DNA of 64,000 bases. Origin: Cryptomeria japonica. Its lineage: Eukaryota; Streptophyta; Pinopsida; Cupressales; Cupressaceae. The stretch lies in the NCBI RefSeq assembly GCF_030272615.1, contig NC_081410.1, forward strand, positions 124,123,140-124,187,139, in the 5' to 3' direction. Under the pieces are notes generated by a model, which saw only the letters and a list, made by a program, of their open reading frames with translations, was not told the origin of the DNA and made no database searches. Shown one piece after another: positions 54,867-64,000 of the stretch. Each line of letters begins with the position of its first letter. Position 1 is the stretch's first letter. The position numbers and the translations under genes are program-made.

Positions 54867-54887
54867 GGTTTAGGGTTTAGGGTTTTT
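54867..54887 (+). promoter_or_regulatory. Telomere-like TTTAGGG box in the copia LTR
   Basis: GGTTTAGGGTTTAGGGTTTT, two full TTTAGGG units plus part units, kept in the 3' LTR at 60905-60925. It is the reverse form of the plant telo-box (AAACCCTAA) known from promoters of growth-linked genes. Confidence 0.7.
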
Positions 54888-55896
54888 GCTACCGACCTAT
54901 ATGTTTCCTATAAGGTCGATGTTGTGTTTCTTTCTGAAGTTGTTGGCAAAAGTTGTGAGTGTGTATCCAAGAGAAGTGATACATGATTCTTGCCAGACCA
55001 AAGGAGAGAAGATATATCTGCAAAGTGAATGTGCAGAAGGTGAAGAGGAGCCTAAACGGATCTGCATTAGCATTTAGTGTTGTTAACGGATCATTGTAAT
55101 TCCTGTTGATCTCTAACCACTTCAACATATGTAAAATCCCCTAACAAGGTAGCCTTAACTGGCTTGATTCAAAATCCCTTAAATCGGGTGGTCTTAACAG
55201 GCTTGATTAAAATCCCTTAACCGGGTAACTCGAGGCTAATGAGTTCTAAGAAGCTAGAGAGCTTAGGAGATCCTTTCAGCTATTGAGTTCTTGAAATCCT
55301 CTAACAAGGTGACCCTACCGGGTTTAACCCTAAACCGGGTATTCCCTTAATTGGGTGATCCCTAATAGGATCGGTTCCTACCAGAACCTATTGTAATGTC
55401 TTTAACTGGACAAGGCTCCTAACAGAGCAGACTTCTAAAGAGTTCAAAAAGCAGCTTGTGGGTATTCATCCCCACCGTGGTTTTTCCCAGTTGGGTTTCC
55501 ATGTGAAAAATATGTGTGTCATGTGAAATGCTTTTGTCTTGTGATGCTTTGTTTTACCTGTTAAGCATATGAAGGTTCTATGTTTTATGCCTATCTATAA
55601 AACATATTGAACTCACTGTTGTGAAGATCTGATGGTCAAGTTTACCTATTTAAGCATGAGAATATAATGATATAGTAGTATTGAGCTAAGAGGGTAGCTT
55701 ATTGAGTGACCGGTTCATGACTGAGTGAGATGTACTGGATGTTACCGGTTGCACTATGTTTTACCGATATCCTTGCTGTTCAGTCATTTGGGGTATTTGT
55801 TGTCAAACTGGTTTTGGACTGTATTTGTGTTTGTACTGATTCACCCCCCCTCTTAGTACCGGTTTGGTACTCATGGTTCATCATTGAGTTATCAAT

Positions 55897-55910
55897 TGGT
55901 ATCAGAGCAC
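55897..55910 (+). promoter_or_regulatory. Inner copia primer binding site
   Basis: TGGTATCAGAGCAC begins two bases after the LTR. TGGTATCAGAGC is a perfect initiator-Met primer site. Confidence 0.92.
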
Positions 55911-55963
55911 TCTAGGTCCTCTGTGTTGTAAGCTTAACCTCTTGAGGAAAAGATCCTAGTCAA

Positions 55964-56539
55964 ATGATGAAGAGGGAAGGTCCAAAGTTTAATAGGGACA
56001 ATTTTGGTATATGGAAAGATAGGATGAAGATATTCATCAAAAGCATGGGTGTTCAACACTGTAGTTATGTTGAAAATGTATATGTTGTTCCTACCGGTAC
56101 TCTCACTGATGACCAAAAGAGAGAGATACAAGAAAATGGGCAAGTCATGGAAGCCCTCATCAGTAGTCTATCTGACATTGAGTTTATTGATGTTCAGGAC
56201 AAGGCAAATCCCAAAGAGGTATGGGATGCTCTTGAAAATATCTATGGTGGTGATGAGCATGTAAAACAGGCTAAGGAAGAGAGCCTGAGAGGGAAGTTTG
56301 AAGACGTGCAGATGGTTGAAGGAGAGACCATTCAGCAGTATGGAATAAGAATCAAAATAGTTGTTGGAGAAATAAAGAGTGTAGGTGGCAAAATAGAAGA
56401 TTCCACTATGGTAAGCAAAGTCCTGAGATCCCTGTTGCCAGTCTATGCAATAAGGGTTGCTGCTATTCAGGAGCTGAGATCAATAGACAAGTCTAAGGCA
56501 TCCTTGGACTCCATCATAGCCAAGTTGACAGCCTATTAG
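55964..56539 (+). pseudogene. Inner copia gag, main part
   Basis: The ATG at 55964 (MMKREGPKFNRDNFGIWKDR) gives the standard copia Gag start. UBN2-type helices follow: VWDALENIYGGDEHVKQAKE, GETIQQYGIRIKIVVGEIKS, VSKVLRSLLPVYAIRVAAIQ and ASLDSIIAKLTAY, ended by TAG at 56537-56539. The frame goes on beyond the stop into the knuckle part. Gag would package the RNA in virus-like particles in the cytoplasm. Confidence 0.92.
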
Positions 56540-56852
56540 CTGAATAGTTTTGATGACAGTGTTCAAAAGATAGAATCAGCTTTTAGAGCCTTTGCTATAC
56601 CTTCCAGAAAAGGAAAAGAGACTAGCACTAGTGGGGAACCTAATCAGAGCAGAGAAATGAATGATGAAGAGTTTCTGATGGAATTTGAAGCACTTCTTGC
56701 TAGGAAATTCTCAAAAGGAACTAGTAAATACAAAGGTAAGCTACCTTTGAAATGTTTCTCTTGTAACCGGATAGGACATATTTCTATGAATTGTCCTAAT
56801 AGTGACAACAAGGATAAACCGGAAAGGTTCAAGAAATTCAAAGGAGGAAACT
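56540..56852 (+). pseudogene. Inner copia gag C-terminus with zinc knuckle
   Basis: Same frame as gag. EFEALLARKFSKGTSKYKGK precedes CFSCNRIGHISMNC (CX2CX4HX4C, intact) at 56755-56796. Ends in TGA at 56852, in frame with the protease that follows. Confidence 0.9.
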
Positions 56853-56866
56853 GAAGAAACTGTTTT

Positions 56867-57336
56867 GTGGTAGTTGATGAAAGTGTCACAGATGAAGAAT
56901 CAAAAGATGAAGAGAATGAAGACATTGTGTTTGTTGCTGTAAAGGAAGATGTGGCAGACAAGAAGGCTCTTGTCTCCCGGTTTGATGATTCCAATGAGTG
57001 GATCATTGACAGTGGTTGTTCTCACCATATGACTGGTGACCGGAGCAAGTTTCTATCCTTAGAGGAGTATGATGGTGGTGTGGTTCGCTTTGCCAATGAT
57101 GCACCATGCATGGTCAAAGGCAGAGGGTCCATCTCTTTGAATGGAAAGAGTAGTGCTGACAATGTGTACTGGGTTGATGGTCTCAGACACAACCTTCTAA
57201 GTGTTGCCCAGCTAAATGATAGTGGCCTCACTCTGCAATTCAAGAATGGAGTTTGCATAATCAAAGGAAAAGATGGTAAATTGGTAGCCACCAGCATGCA
57301 GACTAAAGGTAACCTATTTCATCTAAATGCAAATTT
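56867..57336 (+). pseudogene. Inner copia protease
   Basis: NEWIIDSGCSHHMTGDRSKF (56993-57052) has the intact catalytic DSG. VYWVDGLRHNLLSVAQL closes the domain. It is the only protease copy in the window with an unaltered active-site triplet. The open frame runs on to 57400, but after about 57340 it is out of frame for pol. Confidence 0.92.
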
Positions 57337-57547
57337 ATTACATGTCTTATGGCTAAGCTTGATGATAGCTGGATATGGCATAGGAGATTTTGCCATGTGA
57401 ACTTTGACAACATTGTGAAGGCTAGTAAGATCAAGGCAGTTAGAGGGTTGCTGGTGCTGAGCAAACCGAATAATACCTTGTGTAGAGAATGTCAATTGGG
57501 GAAAATATCTTCCACAACCTAAAGGTAAATCTTTCACTGCTGACAAC
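57337..57547 (+). pseudogene. Inner copia GAG-pre-integrase region, frameshifted
   Basis: Between a shift at about 57340 and a compensating one at about 57525, the alternative frame reads MAKLDDSWIWHRRFCHVNFD, IKAVRGLLVLSKPNNTLCRE and CQLGK: the zinc-binding HHCC domain before integrase. The H, H, C, C residues are present. Confidence 0.85.
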
Positions 57548-58189
57548 TTGCTTGATCTTGTGCATACTGATTTACGTGGTCCTATGAAAACTAGAAGTGT
57601 GCAAGGTGATAGGTACTTCATGATTCTCAATGATGACTACTCAAGAATGATGTGGGTCACATTCTTGAAAGACAAGTCTGAAGCTTTTGGGAAATTCAAA
57701 GCTTTTAGAGCATTAGTGGAGAAGGAAAGCGGTAAAAGGATCAAATGTCTCAGAACTGATCAAGGAGGGGAATTCACTTCCAGTGAATTCAACAAGTATT
57801 GTGAAGAATTTGGCATCAAGAGACAACTGTCTGCCCCCCGGACTCCACAGCAAAATGGCCTAGCAGAGAGGAATAACCGGACTGTGGTTGAAGCAGCTAG
57901 AACCATTTTTATCCAAGGAAAGGTAGCTCACACCTTTTGGAGAGAAGCGGTGAGCACTATAGTCTACACTATGAACCGTGTACTCATCAAAAGGGGTAAG
58001 GACAAAACTCCTTATGAGTATTGGACCGGTAAGACACTTGTGGTTAACTACTTTAAGGTATTTAGTAGCAAATGTTACATCAAGAGGAGTGAACATCAGG
58101 GCAAATTTGAAGCTAAATGTGATGAAGGAATATTTCTAGGATATTCCACCAAGAGTAAAGCTTTCAAGTGCTACAACAATAGGACTTAG
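57548..58189 (+). pseudogene. Inner copia integrase
   Basis: Catalytic D-D-E retained: LDLVHTDLRGPMKT (57551), KCLRTDQGGEFTSSEFN (57744) and PRTPQQNGLAERNNRTVVEA (57838). The C-terminal part continues with VFSSKCYIKRSEHQGKFEAK and GIFLGYSTKSKAFKCYNN. Ends in TAG at 58187-58189, where CAG is likely. The frame has no other stop, so one base separates this domain from being open into the linker. Confidence 0.93.
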
Positions 58190-58612
58190 AGAATTATGGA
58201 AAGCATCAATGTAAGAGTTGATGAATCCTCTGAGAAGACTGAGGAAACCGGCAGTGAGCAAGCTATAAATGAACCGGTTGCAACCTTCTGGGAACCGGTT
58301 GTTAGCCAACCAAGTACCAGTAACAGTGTCCCTGAACCGGTGAATGCTGATACTGGTGAAGATGAGGATGAAGAATAAAAGCAAGAAGAACCAGTTAAGA
58401 CCATTCCTCGGTATGTCAAGTTGAATCATGATCCCAAGCAGATCATAGGTGATAAGGATGCAGAAATCCTTACTAGAAGAAAGATCAGAGAAAACTCATG
58501 TATGATCTTTGAATTTGAGCCTAAGTCATTCAAAGAGGCTCATAAAGATGAAGACTGGATCAAGGCAATGGAAGAGGAACTTGATTAGATAGAGAAAAAT
58601 GGTACATGGTCC
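58190..58612 (+). pseudogene. Inner copia integrase-RT linker and RT start
   Basis: Same frame: an acidic, proline-rich linker (58196-58375) ended by TAA at 58376, then IPRYVKLNHDPKQIIGDKDA (58406) and DWIKAMEEELD with a TAG about 58586 before [10 protein letters not shown]. Both stops fit CAA to TAA and CAG to TAG changes. Confidence 0.85.
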
Positions 58613-60052
58613 TTGGTACCCAGACCTGAGCATAAAAATGTCATTGGCAACAAATGGGTGTTCAGAAATAAGTTGAATGAGGATGGCACAATGATTAGGA
58701 ATAAAGCCAAATTGGTATGCAAAGGATATGCTCAAGAAGAAGGAGAAGACTATGGAGAAACCTTTGCTCTTGTGGCCAGGTTGGAAGGAGTTCGTATGCT
58801 TCTTGCATATGCAGCTTTTAAGAGGTTCAAGGTATATCAAATGGATGTAAAATCTTCATTCCTAAATGGTGTACTTGAAGAGGAGGTGTATATTCAGCAA
58901 CCAGATGGGTTTGCCCTAGCTGAAGACAGTGATAAGGTATGTAGGCTACATAAAGCATTATATGGTCTAAAGCAAGCACCTAGGGCATGGTATGAGTGCC
59001 TACATTCCCATCTTATGAAGATTGGATTTGAGAGAACAAGTGAAGATAGCAATATCTACTTGAAGTCTGAAGGAGATCAGATCCTGATCTGTGAAGTTTT
59101 TGTTGATGACATCATCTTTGGTGGAGATGACAAGATGAGTCATGAGTTTGTTGATGAGATGAAGAAAGAGTTTGAGATGTCACTCATAGGGGAGATTAAG
59201 TTCTTCATTGGACTACAGATCCAGCAGATGAAAGATGGAATCTTCATCACTCAGTCCAAATATGTCAAAGAGGTGTTGAAGATTTTTGGCATGGAAGATA
59301 GCAAACCGGTTGGTACACCGATGGTGACCAGTTACAAATTGACAAAAGAGGATGATTTCGCACTGGTTGATGAGAAGGAATACCGATCAATGATTGGTAA
59401 GTTGCATTATGTAGTGCATAACAAACCGGATATTGCACATGCAGTTGGCATTACTGCAAGATTCCAAAAGAGTCAAAGAGAATCTCACTTGATTTCAATC
59501 AAGCGGATTCTTAGGTATCTGAAGGGAACAGTTGACTATGGATTGTGGTACCCATACAACAATAATTTCAATCTAAAAGTGTTCACAGATGCTGATTGGG
59601 CAGGTAATGTGGATGATTGGAAAAGCACAACCGATGGTGCATTCTTTCTCAGTGGTAGATTGGTCTCATGGATGAGTAAAAAGAAGAGCTGTATCTCTCA
59701 GTCTACAGTGGAAGCCGAGTATGTTGTAGCTTTCATGAACTACACTCAGACAATCTGGATGAAGCATGTATTGGAAGGCTTCAAGATCCTTGTATCTGAA
59801 CCGGTAAGTATATTCTATGATAACACAAGTGCTATCAATATATCAAAGAATCTGGTTTTACATTCTAGAACCAAGCATTTTGAGCTTAAGTATAATTTCT
59901 TGAGGGAAAAGGTTCAGAATAAAGAGATTGCATTGGAGCATGTGTCCAGTAAGGAGCAGTTAGTAGACATATTCACCAAGCCTCTCCCAAAGACAACATT
60001 TGTGCATTTGAGAGGTGAATTAGGGGTATTGCCCCTTCAGGAGGTGAACTAA
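58613..60052 (+). CDS. Inner copia reverse transcriptase and RNase H (479 aa, open)
   Basis: The longest intact pol piece in the window. [42 protein letters not shown] (catalytic Asp), [13 protein letters not shown] and the YVDD-type box [14 protein letters not shown] (59091-59130), then [20 protein letters not shown]. RNase [21 protein letters not shown] (59583), [11 protein letters not shown] (59701), [31 protein letters not shown] and [17 protein letters not shown]. Ends in TAA at 60050-60052. All catalytic residues look present. The start is not a real ATG start; it is part of the polyprotein. Confidence 0.95.
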   Translation: MVPRPEHKNVIGNKWVFRNKLNEDGTMIRNKAKLVCKGYAQEEGEDYGETFALVARLEGVRMLLAYAAFKRFKVYQMDVKSSFLNGVLEEEVYIQQPDGFALAEDSDKVCRLHKALYGLKQAPRAWYECLHSHLMKIGFERTSEDSNIYLKSEGDQILICEVFVDDIIFGGDDKMSHEFVDEMKKEFEMSLIGEIKFFIGLQIQQMKDGIFITQSKYVKEVLKIFGMEDSKPVGTPMVTSYKLTKEDDFALVDEKEYRSMIGKLHYVVHNKPDIAHAVGITARFQKSQRESHLISIKRILRYLKGTVDYGLWYPYNNNFNLKVFTDADWAGNVDDWKSTTDGAFFLSGRLVSWMSKKKSCISQSTVEAEYVVAFMNYTQTIWMKHVLEGFKILVSEPVSIFYDNTSAINISKNLVLHSRTKHFELKYNFLREKVQNKEIALEHVSSKEQLVDIFTKPLPKTTFVHLRGELGVLPLQEVN

Positions 60053-60171
60053 AAGTGATTGTTCCACATCAGTCAGGTACTGGAAAGACAAATTTTTGGT
60101 TGATTGGTGTGTTGAAGGATGCTACTCTTCAGGGGGAGCAGCATGATGAAACAGTGATGAATGTACCTCCA

Positions 60172-60296
60172 CTTTGGCATTGTTGTCAAAGGGGGAGAAG
60201 AAGTGAAGTGAAAAGATATCTACAACAAATGGGGAGAAGATGTGAAGCAGAGAAGAAATCTTTTTGTATATTGCCATCAATGCCAAAGGGGGAGAT
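60172..60296 (+). promoter_or_regulatory. Inner copia duplicated polypurine module
   Basis: CTTTGGCATTGTTGTCAAAG plus GGGGAGAAG (60172-60200), and the true tract CCATCAATGCC plus AAAGGGGGAGAT (60274-60296) abutting the 3' LTR. A further CAGGGGGAGCAG lies at 60130. Confidence 0.8.
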
Positions 60297-61931
60297 TGTT
60301 GGCATTATGTGAACTGGCATGGCATTACCTAAACCGACATGAAGACAATGATATTGTATGTTGTCATTGATATCAATATGAGACATGGTGTGAACCGGCA
60401 CATGTGATAGGTGAAGAGAGAGGAACCGACATATGTATGAATCGGTTTATATGCCAAAGTGAAGCGGCATATTTGTTCAAGGTGAACCGGCATGTAGTTA
60501 GGGGAACCGACATGTAGTTATGAGAACCAACACATGGAAGCATTGTATGATTACCGGTTGGTAGGTAGCTTCCACTTCAGGGTTTCCGGTTGGAGTACCT
60601 CAAGTCTGTGTGACTCAATCGGTGATCTTTGTGTGATGAGTTAGTAGTATGATGGAGGACAAATCATGTTGCCACGTAATCTCTGTGCGCGTGAAGGATC
60701 TTGCATGAAGAAGACTATTCCTATCTACCTTAGGAATGAGAAAAGTCTGTCAAATGGTGATAACGCGTAAAGGGTTATCAGCCGCCATGAAATCAGTGGA
60801 TAATGAACGATGGAGAATGTCTTGAGATCAACTCAAGATTGTTGCATTTAATGCGGTGTGATTCAACGGTCAAGATCGAACCGTTTGAATTGCTTAACCT
60901 AACAGGTTTAGGGTTTAGGGTTTTTGCTACTGACCTGTATGTTTCCTATAAGGTCGATGTTGTGTTTCTTTCTGAAGTTGTTGGCAAAAGTTGTGAGTGT
61001 GTATCCAAGAGAAGTGATACATGATTCTTGCCAGACCAAAGGAGAGAAGAGATATCTGCAAAGTGAATGTGTAGAAGGTGAAGAGGAGCCTAAACAGATC
61101 TGCATTAACATTTAGTGTTGTTAATAGATCATTGTAATTCCTGTTGATCTCTAACCACTTCAATAGTTGTAAAATCCCCTAACAGGGTAGCCTTAACTGG
61201 CTTGATTCAAAATCCCTTAAATCGGGTGGTCTTAACCGGCTTGATTAAAATCCCTTAACCGAGTAACTCGAGGCTAATGAGTTATGAGAAGCTAGAGAGC
61301 TTAGGAGATCCTTTCAGCTATTGAGTTCTTGAAATCCTCTAACAAGGTGACCCTACTGAGTTTAACCCTTAACCGGGTATCCCTTAACCGAGTGATCCCT
61401 AACAGGATCGGTTCCTACCAGAACCTATTGTAATTTCCTTAACTGGACAAGGCTCCTAACAGAGCAGACTTCTAAAGAGTTCAAAAAGCAACTTGTGGGT
61501 ATTCATCCCCATCGTGGTTTTTCCCAGTTGGGTTTCCACGTGAAAAATATGTGTGTCATGTGAAATGCTTTTGTCTTGTGATGCTTTGTTTTACCTGTTA
61601 AGCATATGAAGGTTCTATGTTTTATGCCTGTCTATAAAACATATTGAACTCACTGTTGTGAAGATCTGATGTTTAAGTTTACCTGTTTAAGCATGAGAAT
61701 ATAATGATACGGTAGTATTGAGCTAAGAGGGTAGCTTATTGAGTGACCGGTTCATGACTGAGTGAGTTGTACTGGATGTTACCGGTTGCACTCTGTTTTA
61801 CCAGTATCCCTGCTTGTCAGTCATTTGGGGTATTTGTTGTCAAACCAGTTTTGGATTGTATTTGTGTTTGTACTGATTCACCCCCTCTCTCAGTACTGGT
61901 TTGGTACTCGTGGTTCATCATTGAATTATCA
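60297..61931 (+). repeat. Inner copia 3' LTR
   Basis: Begins TGTTGGCATTATGTGAAC and ends CATTGAATTATCA. Differs from the 5' LTR by scattered substitutions, many of them C/T at CCGG sites. U5 hairpin 61513-61540 with a perfect CGTGG/CCACG stem. Confidence 0.95.
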
Positions 61932-61936
61932 ATTAT
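61932..61936 (+). repeat. Target-site duplication of the inner copia (right, ATTAT)
   Basis: Matches 54252-54256. Confidence 0.92.
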
Positions 61937-63208
61937 GTCATATGATGTATACCCCCTTAGTCAAGTGTCGTTGTATAAACCCTGTGGATGTGAGTCATTG
62001 TATTTTATGTTTCCAAATGGTCAATCCTGGGTTAGTGACTGTGAATCCTTCACCTAAGTTATGTCAGGATTAGATATGGCTGTCAGTTTCGCCATAGAGT
62101 TCTCATAGAGAGACCTTTCCTATTAGTGTCCTAGGAGAGAGAGTGGCTTTCGAGAGGGGGCCACACTCAAAGTGGATGGCAGGATAACCCCTTGAAAGTC
62201 AGATAATGAGTGATAACCTAACAATTGATTAGGGGGTGGGTAGTTATTAAATTAATTGAGATATTGCACCCCGCACACAGTTGAGTGCTTGTATAGGCTC
62301 AAGGTGTGTGGGAAGGCCTGAAATGGCAAACCTACCACCTTGTCTTCACAAAAGGTTGGTAGGGTCCACATGATGCTTAGATGGAGCCAGGGGTTCGGGA
62401 GAGGTTACCAGGATAACCTAGGATGGGGGTTGGGACCTATGGAGACCACCTAGGGTAACCATCTTAAGCCATGTAATGACACTCTCTCTTTAGGGTCACT
62501 AGTGTTTTGTGAGTTGAGTCACTTGAGTTTTACGGAGTCATGTGTACTATTGTACTTGTCTTATTGCTTGCTTGAGGGTCTTCTAATTTCTTCTAGCATG
62601 GTGGGGTGGTTCCATTATGGGATCACATGGTTAGGTGGTAGTGCCACTTCCCATCAGATATCTTTGTTCTTACCTTCTTGCGAGGATTGGCTTCGTCAGT
62701 GTACCTTGGTTCGTGCTTCATGTATCAGCTCATGTTCTTGATATTGTGCCTTTGAGTCCCGTGTGGTCATTGTATCAGTAACTTTGTAACCATATGTACT
62801 TTATTTGTTCTATTGAAGCCATGTAATTTATGAAATGTTGTAATTTAAAGTTCAATGGAATATATGTTATTTCAGTTATCTTTCATCTTATGTATAAATG
62901 AATCATTGGAAGTATATATTTTGTAACTCTTTAAACCTATCTATTTGGAATCAGTTTTTGAGTTAAGTTAATTAACCATAATTATCTTTCACTAATTTAG
63001 ATGGATAATTGGAATAACATTGTGATGTATATTTAATTCGAAGTAATCTTCGTTGGTAACCCTTTAGGATGTCAATGATAGACTTCCGCTTGTGTTATTA
63101 TTGTGCAATGTTATAATTAAGGTACTTAACCTTGAAAAAAAAAAACATTTCACCCTTTAGTTGCCTAGTAGCGTTGTATTCCTTTAGGGTTTCTGGCGGG
63201 GCATTACA
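61937..63208 (+). repeat. Gypsy 3' LTR, second part
   Basis: Resumes with GTCATATGATGTATACCCCC, parallel to 45463-46738 of the 5' LTR, and ends GGCGGGGCATTACA. Confidence 0.93.
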
Positions 63209-63375
63209 GTAAAAATCTTGGTGTTATGATTTTTTGGTTGATTACCTTGTGGTTTTGCATTTTACTTTGTTGCATTTGCTTCCTGGGGTCTAAGAATAAG
63301 TTTTAAAATCTATTTACCAGTAGAACACTGATTCACGCCCCCCCCCCCCCCTCTTAGTGTTCCTTGATTCCAACA
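63209..63375 (+). repeat. LARD-2 3' LTR, second part
   Basis: Starts with the second GTAAA copy (63209-63213) and continues AATCTTGGTGTTATG as in the 5' LTR from 35510. A long C-run (63338-63351) lies before the end CTTGATTCCAACA. Confidence 0.9.
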
Positions 63376-63380
63376 AAACC
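63376..63380 (+). repeat. Target-site duplication of LARD-2 (right, AAACC)
   Basis: Matches 34745-34749. Confidence 0.88.
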
Positions 63381-64000
63381 AACATATATTATGTAATCAA
63401 CATGGATGTAAGCCTCTCATAGCCAAGAAGATCAAACTAATATCCATTCCCAATCCCAAGGGAATATGCCCAATAAACCATCTCCCAAACTCAATAAAAA
63501 TGAATGCCATCATAATAATAACTCAAATGCACAAGGAGTTAACTAATGCAAAACATCTCTCAAACGGAATCCTCCAGAACTACCCATCTATCCATAGCTC
63601 AAGATCCATATATATGAAAGATAAGCATAAACATAATGCACCTAAAGGAACAATGGGAAATATCTCTCAAGTAGTAAACCACTGAGTAGACCAAGGGTGG
63701 GGAATGAGAATGCTCATCCAGGATATCCAAATCATCATGACTCATCTAAGAACAATATCCTGTCAAGTCTGTACTATCTAAATTCTCCTCAGTTTTCCTA
63801 ATGAAACTATTAACCATCTCAACACATGTCTCTAATCACAAGAGAATAACAACATCACCTATGTTTCCATGTATCCATGAGTACCTATAACCAATCAATC
63901 CATTCCAAACTCCTAATGCAACATAGAATCACCATGAAGTAATCAAGCAAATGATCATGTACCCAATACAAAGAGAACTACCAAGATCAATATCAAAGAT
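63381..64000. other. No gene recognised; continuation of the sequence interrupted at 34744
   Basis: Same CA-rich character as 33536-34744. A short plus-strand frame at 63500-63685 has no domain. Confidence 0.5.

Larger units (their letters stand above)
54257..55894 (+). repeat. Inner copia 5' LTR
   Basis: Begins TGTTGGAATTATGTGAACC and ends CATTGAGTTATCA. Rich in GAACCGGCA-type motifs at its start, a TTTAGGG box at 54867, the U5 hairpin at 55476-55503 and a C-run at 55841. Confidence 0.95.
54257..61931 (+). mobile_element. Ty1/copia retrotransposon, innermost of the nest (7.68 kb)
   Basis: LTRs of 1638 bp (54257-55894) and 1635 bp (60297-61931), ATTAT duplications, primer site, polypurine tract and gag-protease-integrase-RT-RNase H. 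Nearly all coding pieces share one frame, broken by a few stops and by two compensating frameshifts in the GAG-pre-integrase region. As the innermost insertion it must be the youngest of the three. Confidence 0.95.
42782..63208 (+). mobile_element. Ty3/gypsy retrotransposon (Tekay/Del-like chromovirus), split by a copia element
   Basis: LTRs of 3957 bp (42782-46738) and 3970 bp (51559-54256 plus 61937-63208), interior 4.8 kb, GTAAA duplications. Pol order protease-RT-RNase H-integrase defines Ty3/gypsy. The very long LTRs and a chromodomain-like C-terminus point to the Tekay/Del chromoviruses, which is inference. Own length about 12.75 kb. Gag to RT are in one frame and integrase to the end in another, with about twenty in-frame stops, so it is dead. 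Confidence 0.93.
34750..63375 (+). mobile_element. LARD-2: pol-less LTR retrotransposon, split by a 20.4-kb nested insertion
   Basis: 5' LTR 34750-35663, interior 35664-42013, 3' LTR in two parts (42014-42781 and 63209-63375) that fit the 5' LTR when the gypsy element and one GTAAA copy are set aside. Own length about 8.2 kb, including a solo-LTR-like insert. The interior encodes a coiled-coil/zinc-knuckle Gag and aORF copy C but no protease, integrase or RT. It has the same plan as LARD-1, though LTR sequences differ, so they are separate families or subfamilies. Confidence 0.9.

Noticed and set aside
54867-54887. True interstitial telomere array
   Set aside because: Only two full TTTAGGG units, located identically in both LTRs, so it belongs to the LTR.
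54801-55128. Short frames on both strands, repeated at 60803-61163
   Set aside because: They are in the copia LTR and mirror each other across strands. No coding evidence.
1-64000. CRISPR array, tRNA or rRNA genes, bacterial-type operon
   Set aside because: No regularly spaced repeats with unique spacers, no cloverleaf-like sequence and no rRNA signature noticed. The TGGTATCAGAGC sites are primer binding sites, not tRNA genes.

Overview
This window looks like repeat-dominated nuclear DNA from a land plant, most likely a gymnosperm (conifer-like). The grounds are AT-rich sequence, LTR retrotransposons nested in one another, initiator-Met-tRNA-type primer sites (variants of TGGTATCAGAGC), TTTAGGG-type motifs, a decayed plant LRR resistance-gene fragment, and no intact housekeeping gene. 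The gymnosperm assignment is an inference from element style, not a test. I see no tRNA, rRNA or CRISPR array.

Layout, left part. 1-711: minus-strand LRR (NBS-LRR type) pseudogene tail. 831-4137: three long plus-strand reading frames that look like one broken protein (here 'aORF copy A'), followed by an LTR-like tail. 4919-6100: a 1.04-kb AT/GT microsatellite between two copies of a 75-bp unique sequence. 6107-11060: decayed DNA holding a Ty1/copia gag remnant and a LINE remnant (RT C-terminal part, zf-RVT, RNase H). 11066-16905: a complete LTR element with exact 5-bp target duplication (ATACC) and no pol ('LARD-1': coiled-coil/zinc-knuckle Gag plus aORF copy B). 16911-24101: old LTR pieces, unknown broken frames, and two opposing copia fragments. 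24107-33530: a minus-strand Ty1/copia element (target duplication CCCTT) that itself carries a 1.26-kb solo LTR (target duplication TGAAC) in its protease active site and an AT-rich insertion in gag.

Right part. 34750-63375 is a three-level nest whose boundaries can all be read to the base. The outer element is a second pol-less element ('LARD-2', target duplication AAACC) with a multi-zinc-knuckle Gag, a solo-LTR-like insertion and aORF copy C. Its 3' LTR is split by a Ty3/gypsy element at 42782-63208 (target duplication GTAAA, LTRs of about 4 kb, pol with a chromodomain-like tail, Tekay/Del-like). The gypsy 3' LTR is in turn split by a Ty1/copia element at 54257-61931 (target duplication ATTAT, LTRs of 1.64 kb). 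The insertion order is therefore LARD-2, then gypsy, then copia.

How the parts relate. The two LARDs and the two full copia elements share three non-coding modules: an initiator-Met primer site, a U5 hairpin followed by a C-run, and a duplicated polypurine module before the 3' LTR. The LARDs encode no protease, integrase or RT, so the simplest reading is that they move using proteins supplied by copia elements of this kind. The most interesting content is this pol-less family: it keeps a Gag and a conserved extra protein (three diverged copies here) that I cannot assign to a known function.
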